This document shows positions 1-7,896 of a stretch of 64,000 nucleotides of DNA, piece after piece. The position numbers were made by a program, and so were the translations under genes. The notes beneath the pieces were generated by a model. That model did not search any database. It saw nothing but the letters and a program-made list of their open reading frames with translations, and was not told where the DNA came from. This DNA comes from Brevibacillus laterosporus (lineage in GTDB: Bacteria; Bacillota; Bacilli; Brevibacillales; Brevibacillaceae), in contig CP033464.1 of NCBI GenBank assembly GCA_007833815.1, positions 4,830,001 to 4,894,000 of the forward strand, given 5' to 3'. Each line of letters opens with the position of its first letter. Position 1 is the stretch's first letter.

Positions 1-14
1 AGCTTGAATGACTG

Positions 15-50
15 CCTCACTCTTCATTAGAAGCTGTGAGGTATTTTTTT
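15..50 (+). terminator. Intrinsic terminator of a gene left of the window
   Basis: CCTCAC (15-20) can pair with GTGAGG (36-41), and a run of seven T residues follows at 44-50. No complete gene precedes it inside the window, so it should end a transcript entering from the left. Confidence 0.6.
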
Positions 51-112
51 GTCCAAAACAGGGATATTAGTAACAATTCCCCATCCATAAAGGATAAAAG
101 GAGAGAAACAAC

Positions 113-256
113 ATGGGAGCAAAAAATCCATCGGAACGTAAATTGAAAGCTTCTAAAGCACAATCGCAAGCGGATCGCACTGGCGTTGGCATAGAACATG
201 CCCGTGATATGCAATCCGAAGCAGATCATGCTAACGTAAAAAAGCATAATCAATAA
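113..256 (+). CDS. Small hydrophilic protein, 47 aa, unknown
   Basis: ATG at 113 is preceded by a good AAAGGAG site at 97-103 and gives a 47-residue, highly charged protein (begins MGAKNPSERK, ends VKKHNQ) rich in Lys, Ala, Gln, Asp and His, without Cys, Trp or a membrane segment. Composition and size resemble minor small acid-soluble spore proteins, but I do not recognise a named family. It lies directly upstream of ku on the same strand. In Bacillus ku is a late-sporulation gene, so a forespore role is plausible but purely inferred. Confidence 0.6.
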   Translation: MGAKNPSERKLKASKAQSQADRTGVGIEHARDMQSEADHANVKKHNQ

Positions 257-296
257 TACTTTTGGACGTCCCAAAAGTTACATGCCAACACATCTT

Positions 297-334
297 GCCT
301 CCTTGTGGATACTACTTATAAGGAGGCGTTTTTT
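297..334 (+). promoter_or_regulatory. Hairpin that contains the ku Shine-Dalgarno
   Basis: GCCTCCTT (297-304) is a perfect complement of AAGGAGGC (320-327), with a 15-nt loop and six T residues at 329-334. The 3' arm is the ribosome binding site of ku (start 335). The element has the form of an intrinsic terminator for the upstream small gene and would also hide the ku SD in the RNA. Confidence 0.55.
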
Positions 335-1312
335 ATGCACACCGTTTGGAAAGGTTCCATTAGTTTTGGCTTAGTGAACATCCCAGTTCGTATGTTTACA
401 GCAACAGAAGACCGCGACATCCGTTTTCGTCAACTGCATAAAGAGTGCCACACTCCTATCCGTTATTCCAAGCTTTGCCCAACATGTGACCGAGAAGTAG
501 CTTCAGACGAAATCATAAAAGGATACGAATATGAAAAAGGCAATTTCGTTATGATCCAAGATGAAGATTTAGAAAAAATTGCACCAGAAACAAAGCGTGC
601 TATTGAAATTGTCGATTTTGTTCAATTGTCAGAGATTGACCCGATTTACTTTGATAAGAGCTACTATCTCTCCCCACAGGAAACTGGAGAAAAAGCTTAT
701 TCCTTACTACGAGTGGCTCTACAACAGACAGGTAAAATTGCTATTGCCAGAATCACTCTGCGTAATAAAGAAAGCTTGGCCGTATTACGGATCTATGAAA
801 ATGGCATGGTGTTGGAAACGATTTTTTACCCAGATGAGGTGCGCTCTCTCTCACAAGTACCAGCTCTTCCTCAAGCTGATGCTACGTTAGTTGAAAGTGA
901 GTTGGCCATGGCCATTCAATTGGTCGAGGGCATGTCGCGCCCCTTCCATCCTGAACAATACCAAGATACGTATCGACAGCATTTACAAGAACTTATTCAA
1001 AAAAAGCTGGAAGGCAAAGAAGTAGCAACCGCTCCCTCCGCCCCACGCGCCAATGTCATTGATCTTATGCAGGCGTTAAAAGAAAGCTTGGCTCAAACAG
1101 GAACGCCTCAAGCTCCAGCTGGTAAGGAAACAGAGAGGGACCGGGATGTTGTGGAACGTTATCCTGAACCAAAGCCTATCGGCGAGAAAGCAACCAGGAA
1201 AGGAAAAGCACCTGTAATCACGGAGGAAACAAGCACACTCTCTCCTGTATCAAGCTCTACTACCGTGACCAAAGCGTTACGACGTAAAAAAACACAGAAA
1301 CCAAAATCCTGA
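335..1312 (+). CDS. ku: Ku, non-homologous end-joining DNA-end-binding protein
   Basis: 325 aa. Homodimeric Ku forms a ring on double-strand ends and recruits the LigD-type ligase. The protein opens with the family hallmark HTVWKGSISFGLVNIPVRM, followed by a Cys/His-containing stretch (HKECHTPIRYSKLCPTC) and the Ku core to about residue 195. A Pro/Ala/Lys-rich tail ends in basic KALRRKKTQKPKS, the kind of tail that binds DNA or ligase. I chose ATG 335 rather than the upstream in-frame GTG at 305 because AGGAGG (321-326) is 8 nt before 335 and family members start with MHTVWKG. The ligase and polymerase partners are at 3572-4507 and 6869-7765. Confidence 0.96.
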   Translation: MHTVWKGSISFGLVNIPVRMFTATEDRDIRFRQLHKECHTPIRYSKLCPTCDREVASDEIIKGYEYEKGNFVMIQDEDLEKIAPETKRAIEIVDFVQLSEIDPIYFDKSYYLSPQETGEKAYSLLRVALQQTGKIAIARITLRNKESLAVLRIYENGMVLETIFYPDEVRSLSQVPALPQADATLVESELAMAIQLVEGMSRPFHPEQYQDTYRQHLQELIQKKLEGKEVATAPSAPRANVIDLMQALKESLAQTGTPQAPAGKETERDRDVVERYPEPKPIGEKATRKGKAPVITEETSTLSPVSSSTTVTKALRRKKTQKPKS

Positions 1313-1324
1313 CCAATAGCTAAA

Positions 1325-1378
1325 AAGCTGAGGCTTAGCTGTTTGCTCTCAGCTTCTTAGTCTTTTTTCTTCCTATTG
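1325..1378 (+). terminator. Terminator downstream of ku
   Basis: AAGCTGAG (1325-1332) pairs with CTCAGCTT (1348-1355). A T-rich tract (CTTAGTCTTTTTTCTT) follows, though the T run begins about 6 nt after the stem. It sits just after the ku stop and just before the convergent peroxidase gene. Confidence 0.55.
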
Positions 1379-1381
1379 CTT

Positions 1382-1927
1382 CTATAATAAATTCTGAATA
1401 GGAATCTCCATATCCATTGGCTCTACTGGAGACTCATAGCGACCCACTACATTTCCCTCTCGATCAACTAAAAACTTGGTAAAATTCCATTTTATAGAGT
1501 TATCCAGCAATGTCTCAGGAAATTTTTCTTGCAAAAACATATGTAAAAGACGACCAGATGATTGTGATTCGTCAAAACCAGCAAACGGAATTTCTTGGCA
1601 TAAATAACGGAACAATGGGTTCGCATTCGTTCCCTTTACATCTGTTTTCGCGAAAACAGGGAACTTCACCCCATAATTTAGCTGACAAAACTGAGCAATC
1701 TGCTTGTTATTTCCTGGTTCTTGTTGCTCAAACTGATTGCAGGGAAATCCTAGAATTTCTAAACCTTGCTCTTGATAACGCTCATACAACTTTTGTAAAT
1801 CTGTAAATTGAGGAGTAAAGCCACATTTGCTAGCTGTATTCACAATGAGTAAAACCTTACCTTTATAGCGTCCTAATGATACTGTTTCCTCATTCATCGT
1901 TTGTACTGAAAAATCAAGCACGTTCAT
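1382..1927 (-). CDS. bsaA: Glutathione peroxidase-family thiol peroxidase (BsaA-like)
   Basis: 181 aa. Reduces peroxides, in Bacilli probably with thioredoxin rather than glutathione. The sequence has the GPx signature with cysteine instead of selenocysteine ([11 protein letters not shown], Cys35), the [12 protein letters not shown] block carrying the catalytic Gln, and [13 protein letters not shown] with the catalytic Trp. Length fits the family (about 160-185). I chose ATG 1927 (MNVLDFSV) because relatives start at this point and a GAAGGAT lies close upstream. In-frame starts at 1939 and 1951 are possible. It is transcribed toward ku and its neighbours do not suggest a special partner. Confidence 0.9.
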   Translation of the reverse strand: MNVLDFSVQTMNEETVSLGRYKGKVLLIVNTASKCGFTPQFTDLQKLYERYQEQGLEILGFPCNQFEQQEPGNNKQIAQFCQLNYGVKFPVFAKTDVKGTNANPLFRYLCQEIPFAGFDESQSSGRLLHMFLQEKFPETLLDNSIKWNFTKFLVDREGNVVGRYESPVEPMDMEIPIQNLL

Positions 1928-2100
1928 ATCCTTCACCATCCTCTCTACCACATTATAATCATTCTAAATAAAATCACGCAATTATTTTTTCACTTTGATA
2001 CAGTTTGTCTCCCATTTACAACGTAACATTGTTATGTTACGATCATTTACACAAGTAAAACACCTCTTTCCACTCATCTTTTACAAAGGAGGTCTCCAAA

Positions 2101-2742
2101 ATTAATCAAGAGTTGCTTTCAAAAAAAGAATTGTTAGAACAAACTGGTATCTCCTATGGCCAACTATATCGCTGGAAGCGCAAAAACCTAATTCCCGAAG
2201 ACTGGTTTATCCGTAAGTCAACCTTTACAGGACAGGAGACCTTTTTCCCTAAGCAAGAAATTCTTCATAGGGTGAACAAAATTCTAAGCATGAAGGATGA
2301 TCTGTCACTGGATGAATTGGCTGATATGTTCTCACCTATCCCTTTGGATCATTCAATCAGTAGGCAAAGCATTCTTTCTCGCAACATTGTTTCATCGATT
2401 TCTCTTGAACTATATGAAGAGTGTTTTGATCAACAGCAGGAATACTCGTTTGAAATGGTCTTATCCCTGTACACAGTAGACCAATTACTCCTCAGTGGAA
2501 ATTGCAGTAAGGAGGAAGCCAAGACCGTGCTGCGCACATACGCTGCCAACTACTCTTCTTTACAAGGAAAAGCTACTGAACTCATTCTCGTTAGAAAAAT
2601 GGGCATGTCAATCTGTCTATTCACAATGTCCCCCTGCGAAATATATTGGGAAGAGCATGCTCGTGTTATCGCCCGACTCTCTCTTCCCGTTTTACTTGAA
2701 AATTTGAAACAAAAATGGGACATACTCAAGGAGGAGCTGTAA
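2101..2742 (+). CDS. yhbD: YhbD-like DUF4004 protein with MerR-type HTH; likely ATT start
   Basis: About 213 aa. The N-terminus (LLSKKELLEQTGISYGQLYR WKRK, residues 5-28) is a MerR-like helix-turn-helix, and the rest resembles the DUF4004 family represented by B. subtilis YhbD, which is also followed by bactofilin-like genes. There is no ATG near the start. AAAGGAGG ends at 2092, and 8 nt later an in-frame ATT (2101, ATT AAT CAA GAG) is ideally placed. The only conventional alternative, TTG at 2113, is 20 nt from the SD. I therefore prefer the rare ATT. The stop (2740-2742) directly abuts the next start, so the two genes are translationally coupled. Confidence 0.82.
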   Translation: MNQELLSKKELLEQTGISYGQLYRWKRKNLIPEDWFIRKSTFTGQETFFPKQEILHRVNKILSMKDDLSLDELADMFSPIPLDHSISRQSILSRNIVSSISLELYEECFDQQQEYSFEMVLSLYTVDQLLLSGNCSKEEAKTVLRTYAANYSSLQGKATELILVRKMGMSICLFTMSPCEIYWEEHARVIARLSLPVLLENLKQKWDILKEEL

Positions 2743-3465
2743 ATGTCAAAAAAAGAATCAGACGATCTGGTAATTAACGGGTCCATGAAAGTGCCTGGAG
2801 GAACATTTCATTCAGTCAAAATAGCAGGTAGTGCGAAAATCACAAATGATATTGTTTGCAAGGAGTTTTCCTGCGCGGGACACGCTACCGTGGAAGGGTA
2901 TGTAGAGTCTGAATCCTTTATCGTTCGTGGTAACTCCTCCATTCACGGCAATGTGGAGAGCCAGATCATGAAAATTAGTGGAAATACAAAAGTAAATGGT
3001 CAAGTAAAAGGTCAAGAAATTAGCATTGATGGTAGTATTCTAGTGGAAGGTTCTTGCCATGGAGAAGAGGTGAAGGTACGTGGCTATGCTAAAATCACCG
3101 GTGATTGTGAAGCTGAGTCCTTCCAGACGTATGGGTGCTTTCAAATTGAAGGATTACTTAATGCTGGTCGCATTTATGTTCAACCAAGTGGTGAGTGCAG
3201 AGCAAAAGAAATAGGCGGAGAGCATATTGAAGTAAAACGAAGAGCCTCTTTCCTACCTTCCCTGCTTCGTCCATTCTTCTCCAATTGCCTAACTACACAC
3301 ATCATCGAGGGTGACGATATTTATCTTGAAGACACAAAAGCCGCCATCGTCCGCGGCAATCATATAACCTTGGGTCCCGGATGTGATATTCAGTTGGTCG
3401 AATACAAAACTAGCCTTATTTGTGATGATAAAGCAAGTGTGAAAGAAAAGGTAAAACAGCAATAG
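2743..3465 (+). CDS. Bactofilin-like polymer-forming protein (YhbE/YhbF-like)
   Basis: 240 aa. Bactofilins are beta-helical proteins that polymerise at the membrane. The region from about residue 12 to 150 is a run of short beta-helix turns with alternating Gly/Val/Ile and periodic SF/V-GNxxI patterns (for example GSMKVPGGTFHSVKIAGSAK). A less regular tail (residues 155-240) carries a second, weaker helix. ATG 2743 follows GGAGG at 2731-2735. In B. subtilis the yhbD-yhbE-yhbF cluster has the same order, so the pair here probably acts together. The partner's HTH suggests a regulatory or scaffold link, not shown by sequence. Confidence 0.85.
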   Translation: MSKKESDDLVINGSMKVPGGTFHSVKIAGSAKITNDIVCKEFSCAGHATVEGYVESESFIVRGNSSIHGNVESQIMKISGNTKVNGQVKGQEISIDGSILVEGSCHGEEVKVRGYAKITGDCEAESFQTYGCFQIEGLLNAGRIYVQPSGECRAKEIGGEHIEVKRRASFLPSLLRPFFSNCLTTHIIEGDDIYLEDTKAAIVRGNHITLGPGCDIQLVEYKTSLICDDKASVKEKVKQQ

Positions 3466-3526
3466 AATCTGTACTCTGAATAGATGACCTAGATTTGTTT
3501 ACAGACACTGAATATGAGTGAAATAG

Positions 3527-3558
3527 AAAATGGGTCTAGCTTATTATAGACCCATTTT
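3527..3558. terminator. Bidirectional terminator between bactofilin and ligase
   Basis: Perfect 12-bp stem AAAATGGGTCTA (3527-3538) / TAGACCCATTTT (3547-3558) with an 8-nt loop. The flanking A and T runs can serve the plus-strand yhbD operon and the convergent ligase gene. Confidence 0.75.
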
Positions 3559-3571
3559 GCTGTAGTGCTTG

Positions 3572-4507
3572 TTACTGGGTAAATACACAACTTGAAGGAG
3601 GAACAGTGACAAATGCTTGTATGCTAGGCTGCCTTAAATTATGTCCATCAATCCATTCAAGATAGTTTACCTTCACCGTTAATATGGGAGTTATCCATGT
3701 CACTTCACGTGCTTTGGGCGGTCTATTCTTAAATGGAATTTTATCCTGAATAATTGGTTTGATTCCATCAGTAAGATTTCTCCAGTCCTTATTAGTTAAT
3801 GTACCGGAACCTACGCTCCCTATATACCATAGTTGGCCAAGTTGGTCATAAAGGCCAAGTAACAAGGAGTTTACGATGGTATCCCTATAAGTTACCCCAC
3901 CTACAACAGCTATGAGATCATTTATTTTCTTTTTCTTTCTCCATCGTTGATCTTTTCCATTGATTATGTAAGTGCTACTTAGGTCTTTATATACAACTCC
4001 TTCAAGGTCATTATTAACAACCACATCATACAAAGAAACGGTTTCTGTAAAATTATCGACTAGCTGTACATGATTGTTTGGGCTAATGATCTGGGTGAGC
4101 AAATTCTGTCTTTCTTCCAAAGAAGAAGTAGTGACCCATTTGCCGTCAAAAAAAAGAATATCAAAAATCATGTATGTAATTGGCACTTCATTTATAGTAG
4201 ATGCCATTTTACTAAAGCTTTTAATCCCATCTCGTCTCATTACTTCATAAAACGAGGGCTTATTGTTCGTAAAGGCGATGATTTCACCATCTAATATCGC
4301 AGATTTTGCTGAACAATAATCCCTACTATTTATTAATTCTGGATAGTGATTGGTTCTTTCGTTACGTTTTCGGTTGAACAATAGCGTTTTATTATCGGTA
4401 AAGTAGGTTAATACACGGACTCCATCCCATTTTACTTGTCCAACCCAGTTGGCTCCAGTCGGAACTTCGTTTGTACTTATTGGTTCAAAAGGCACAATTG
4501 GCTCCAT
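3572..4507 (-). CDS. ligD: ATP-dependent DNA ligase, LigD ligase domain only
   Basis: 311 aa. Seals nicks and ends after Ku-dependent joining. Motif I with the adenylated lysine is VKWDGVR (near residue 26). Further nucleotidyltransferase motifs follow: ILDGEII (motif III), a central FDILFFDGKWV and EGVVYKDL (motif IV), with WRKKKK at motif V. A C-terminal OB fold runs from about residue 195 (VGGVTYRDT to the end). No polymerase or phosphoesterase domain is attached, unlike B. subtilis LigD. I chose ATG 4507 (MEPIVPFEP) because AAGGA lies 8 nt upstream. ATG 4513 is the alternative. It converges on the yhbD operon, and the polymerase half is at 6869. Confidence 0.92.
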   Translation of the reverse strand: MEPIVPFEPISTNEVPTGANWVGQVKWDGVRVLTYFTDNKTLLFNRKRNERTNHYPELINSRDYCSAKSAILDGEIIAFTNNKPSFYEVMRRDGIKSFSKMASTINEVPITYMIFDILFFDGKWVTTSSLEERQNLLTQIISPNNHVQLVDNFTETVSLYDVVVNNDLEGVVYKDLSSTYIINGKDQRWRKKKKINDLIAVVGGVTYRDTIVNSLLLGLYDQLGQLWYIGSVGSGTLTNKDWRNLTDGIKPIIQDKIPFKNRPPKAREVTWITPILTVKVNYLEWIDGHNLRQPSIQAFVTVPPSSCVFTQ

Positions 4508-4675
4508 AATCATAATCCTTTTTAAGAATTAGTATGATCAATTCCTAATTCTTCCATCCAGGAAGATGAAAATTTTGTATCATGCGGCATATATACCAAA
4601 ATATCCGAATGGGAACAAAATTCCAATTCAAAGCTTATTTCTTCCTGGATTCACTGCGATGTTCATATCATTGGC

Positions 4676-6118
4676 TCATCCCCACCATGCTTTATGTAAT
4701 TCTTCTACTCCTGCTGTTATCTCTTCTACCGGAATGGCACCAAATCCTAAAAGCAGTACAGGGTACTCAGATTTATCTAAGTTCTCTTGCTGGCCTTCTT
4801 TTCGCTGATAATACTGATCTATGGAATAAACCTGACAGCCCCGTTGGCTTGCCCGTGTAATGAGCTCATTTTCCGTATATGTTGTATGGATGCGAAGTAA
4901 GATATGCAGCCCCGCTTCACTCCCGATAATCTCTATTCGCTCTCCCATCGTTTTCTCTAGGGATTGAAGTAAAAGACGATGCTTTTTCGCATACAGATTT
5001 CTCATACGTCTGATGTGCCTCGCCCACTCTCCTTTTTGTATGAACAGAGCAAGTGCATACTGAATTACTCTGGGTGCGGTCTGTAAATACTTTTGCCATA
5101 ATTCCTTGTATTGTGTAACCAATGTTTGAGGCAAGATCATGTAGCTGATTCGTAGGGACGGTAATAAGACCTTTGAGGCTGTCCCGAAATAAATGATCCG
5201 TCCATTGTCGTCTAACGCTTTCAAAGCTGGAATAGGCTTAGTGCCATAGCGGAATTCTCCATCGTAATCATCTTCAATCAGGTATGCCCCCGTTTCTTTT
5301 GCCCAAGCGATTATTTGCAATCGTCGCACAATAGACATAACCATACCATAGGGATATTGATGAGACGGGGTGACATAGGCGATATCAGCCTTACTTGTCA
5401 GCAACTGATCTAAGCGAATACCATCCTCATCCAACTGGATAGGTTGTACTGAAAATTCATGCTGATGAAATACGTGTCGCACGCGATCGTAGCCGGGATT
5501 TTCCATTGCTACAACAGATTTGTCACGAAAGACAGTCTGACATAACAGGCTTGCTAACTGCTGCGTTCCTGATCCTATAAAAATTTGGTCTGCTACACAT
5601 TTAATTCCTCTTGCCTGATATACGTACGTAGCCAAAGCCTCCCGTAATTGATACTCTCCCTGGTATTCACCATATGCCTCTGTTCGTTCTAATTCGGATT
5701 GCATCGCTTCCTGCATACAGGCTCTCCATTGTTTTACTGGAAATGCAGTCCCATCCACCTTGCCATAGACAAAATCATAGCGTATAGGCAAAGGCATGGA
5801 ATCCTCTTCGCTATGAACTACTCCGTTTGTTTGTTCGACTGACCCCGCTTCCAAATCTCTGGTCCATCCATCGGTCAATAAATCTTCTACATAATATCCG
5901 CTTTTCTCTTTGCTTTTCACATATCCTTCATCCAATAGTTGATGATAGGCTGCCTCTACTGTGTTCCGACTCACTTGCCATTCTTGGGCCATCTGTCTGA
6001 CCGATAAAAGCTTACTACCAGGCACTAGCCTGTTATTTTCAATATCAGTTTTGATCGCTTCATATAACTGCTGATACATTGGCTTTTTCTGTTGCATCTT
6101 TGTAGTGGAGAAAAACAT
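4676..6118 (-). CDS. MocR/PdxR-type regulator: GntR HTH fused to PLP aminotransferase fold
   Basis: 480 aa. Residues 13-80 form a GntR winged helix (MYQQLYEAIKTDIENNRLVPG...VSRNTVEAAYHQLLDEGY). Residues about 105-480 are a class I aminotransferase-like domain. The PLP site is visible: IEDDYDGEFRY with the pyridoxal-contacting Asp/Tyr, and GTASKVLLPSLRISY with the Schiff-base Lys. Such proteins sense PLP or an aminated ligand and usually control a divergent gene. Here that is an FMN-binding PNPOx-fold protein (6262), and a 9-bp inverted repeat lies in the shared promoter region. Target metabolism is not evident; vitamin B6 or amino acid control are options. Confidence 0.92.
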   Translation of the reverse strand: MFFSTTKMQQKKPMYQQLYEAIKTDIENNRLVPGSKLLSVRQMAQEWQVSRNTVEAAYHQLLDEGYVKSKEKSGYYVEDLLTDGWTRDLEAGSVEQTNGVVHSEEDSMPLPIRYDFVYGKVDGTAFPVKQWRACMQEAMQSELERTEAYGEYQGEYQLREALATYVYQARGIKCVADQIFIGSGTQQLASLLCQTVFRDKSVVAMENPGYDRVRHVFHQHEFSVQPIQLDEDGIRLDQLLTSKADIAYVTPSHQYPYGMVMSIVRRLQIIAWAKETGAYLIEDDYDGEFRYGTKPIPALKALDDNGRIIYFGTASKVLLPSLRISYMILPQTLVTQYKELWQKYLQTAPRVIQYALALFIQKGEWARHIRRMRNLYAKKHRLLLQSLEKTMGERIEIIGSEAGLHILLRIHTTYTENELITRASQRGCQVYSIDQYYQRKEGQQENLDKSEYPVLLLGFGAIPVEEITAGVEELHKAWWG

Positions 6119-6142
6119 ATATACACCTCCGATTAGCTTCTG

Positions 6143-6194
6143 AATCTGACCTTATTATATATTCTTATTCTGGTTCTATGAAAAGGGTCAGATT
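6143..6194. promoter_or_regulatory. Candidate MocR operator, divergent promoter region
   Basis: AATCTGACC (6143-6151) is repeated as its exact reverse complement GGTCAGATT (6186-6194). Centre-to-centre distance is 43 bp, about four helical turns, which suits a dimeric MocR protein bending DNA. The AT-rich centre (TTATTATATATTC) would hold one or both promoters. Confidence 0.45.
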
Positions 6195-6261
6195 TTCACG
6201 ATAATTATGATGTAAATCAAATTGTTATGTCAAGAAACCTTTATTATACAGGAGGAAAACC

Positions 6262-6837
6262 ATGTCCAATCCACTAAGAAGATCCCTGAAACAAGTTCAT
6301 GATCAGCACAAAATTACTCGTTTTTTGGAAACAACCCCAATCGGTCACGTAGGCCTTTCCCTTCATGACGAACCATACGTAATTCCTGTCAATTTCGTCT
6401 GGGCAGATGGCTGTATTTATTTCCATGGGTCAATGGAGGGACGAAAAAATACGGTGATAGCTGAGAACCCTCGCGTCTGTTTCACAGTCAGCCACGAGCA
6501 AGGTACTATGTCAGACCCCGTCCCTGCCCACGTGGATACCGCTTATTTTAGCGTTCTTGTCTTTGGACAAATTGAACTCATTACCGATCCTAAAGAAGCA
6601 ACAGCGGTGTTACAGGTCATGTTAGATAAATATGTACCTGGCTATTTTGACCGTTCCCTATCTGAGGCTCATGTCACCCATTATCGCTCTTCATTGGGCA
6701 GTGCGGTTGGTGTGTTTAAAATTTCTCCTACTCACATTAGTGCTAAAGAAAATCCATTAAAAGAGTATAAACTCTTTTATCCCGGAAAAAAAGTAACTGA
6801 CGATGTGAAGCAATTACCGAAAAATCGGGAAGAATAA
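6262..6837 (+). CDS. Pyridoxamine 5'-phosphate oxidase-like FMN-binding protein (NimA-like)
   Basis: 191 aa. Predicted split-barrel flavoprotein. Residues 15-160 fit the PNPOx/NimA-like family: an N-terminal HKITRFLETTPIGHVGLSL strand pair, PVNFVWADGCIYFHGSMEGRK (the conserved substrate/FMN loop), and NPRVCFTVS. It is a single-domain, soluble protein. ATG 6262 follows AGGAGG (6251-6256). Members reduce or bind small heterocycles, and some confer nitroimidazole resistance, so the substrate here is unknown. Divergence from a MocR regulator suggests PLP- or substrate-linked control. The polymerase gene starts 31 bp downstream on the same strand. Confidence 0.85.
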   Translation: MSNPLRRSLKQVHDQHKITRFLETTPIGHVGLSLHDEPYVIPVNFVWADGCIYFHGSMEGRKNTVIAENPRVCFTVSHEQGTMSDPVPAHVDTAYFSVLVFGQIELITDPKEATAVLQVMLDKYVPGYFDRSLSEAHVTHYRSSLGSAVGVFKISPTHISAKENPLKEYKLFYPGKKVTDDVKQLPKNREE

Positions 6838-6868
6838 GGCGCATCCGAACAGCAGGAGGTGTTTATTC

Positions 6869-7765
6869 TTGGCGGTTGCTACGAAAGAATATCATTTAGA
6901 CATCGATGGAAAAGAGCTGATAATAACCAATCCGGATAAGCCTTTATGGCCTAAAGCTGGCGTAACCAAACTCATTTATTTGCAATACCTCATACAGATG
7001 GCGCCTTATTTGCTACCTTATACAACTGATCGGTTTCTAACTGTTATCCGCTATCCGCACGGAGTCGGAGATAAATCCTTTTACCAAAAGAATCTTCCAA
7101 ACTATGCACCAGATTGGATTCCACGTGCTGTAGATGGCACAATCACCTATGCGTTGTTAAATGATGTTGCTACACTGGTCTGGATGGCCAATCAAGCGGT
7201 ATTAGAATGGCATATCGCCTTTCATACCTCCCAGCAGGAATGGCCCACCGAGTTAGTCTTTGATCTTGACCCATCCACTCCTGATTTTGATGATGCTATA
7301 GAGGCTAGTCTCTATGTAAAAGAAATCCTAGATGAGTTACAGCTCATCAGCTATCCCAAAACATCGGGTGCAAGTGGTATTCAAGTCTATATTCCTATTC
7401 AATCAGGCTATTCCTTCGAACAGACTCGTAAAGTAGGGGAATTTATTTGTAACTATCTAACGCAAAAGTATCCACAAAAACTAACTATTGAACGCCTAAC
7501 AAAGAATCGGGGAACCAAGTTGTATCTGGATTACTTGCAACATTGGCGTGGCAAAACCTTACCTGCTCCCTACACAACTAGAGCCAAGGAGCTAGCGACC
7601 GTCTCTGCCCCTTTACGTTGGTCAGAAATAGAGTATGCGCATCCGAGTGATTTTACCGTCCATACAATGCCAGCTCGGGTTAAGAATAAAGGAGATTTAT
7701 TTCTTCCCTTGCAACACAAGGAAAATCGGGCTTCCTTGGCACATATTTTAGAAATTTTGACCTAA
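6869..7765 (+). CDS. LigD polymerase/primase domain protein
   Basis: 298 aa. Archaeo-eukaryotic-primase-like polymerase that fills or extends ends in NHEJ. Visible motifs: KPLWP near residue 27, FDLDPS (metal-binding Asp pair, near 131-135), KTSGASGIQVYIP (nucleotide-binding block, near 168-180; many relatives have His where Gln stands here) and LYLDYLQHWRGKTL, containing the third Asp. Length matches an isolated POL domain, so the ligase domain is encoded separately at 3572-4507. Start is TTG 6869, with AGGAGG (6854-6859) 9 nt before it. Confidence 0.93.
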   Translation: MAVATKEYHLDIDGKELIITNPDKPLWPKAGVTKLIYLQYLIQMAPYLLPYTTDRFLTVIRYPHGVGDKSFYQKNLPNYAPDWIPRAVDGTITYALLNDVATLVWMANQAVLEWHIAFHTSQQEWPTELVFDLDPSTPDFDDAIEASLYVKEILDELQLISYPKTSGASGIQVYIPIQSGYSFEQTRKVGEFICNYLTQKYPQKLTIERLTKNRGTKLYLDYLQHWRGKTLPAPYTTRAKELATVSAPLRWSEIEYAHPSDFTVHTMPARVKNKGDLFLPLQHKENRASLAHILEILT

Positions 7766-7896
7766 GACATAAAGAGTCATTTGGTTTTTATTCCTTATGC
7801 TTTTAGAAAAACAGCTTTCATTGGAATGCATGAGGAAATACGAGTGTATTCTATGTTATACTTTCCCCATGAGTAAACATGAGGAGGAGATTCACT

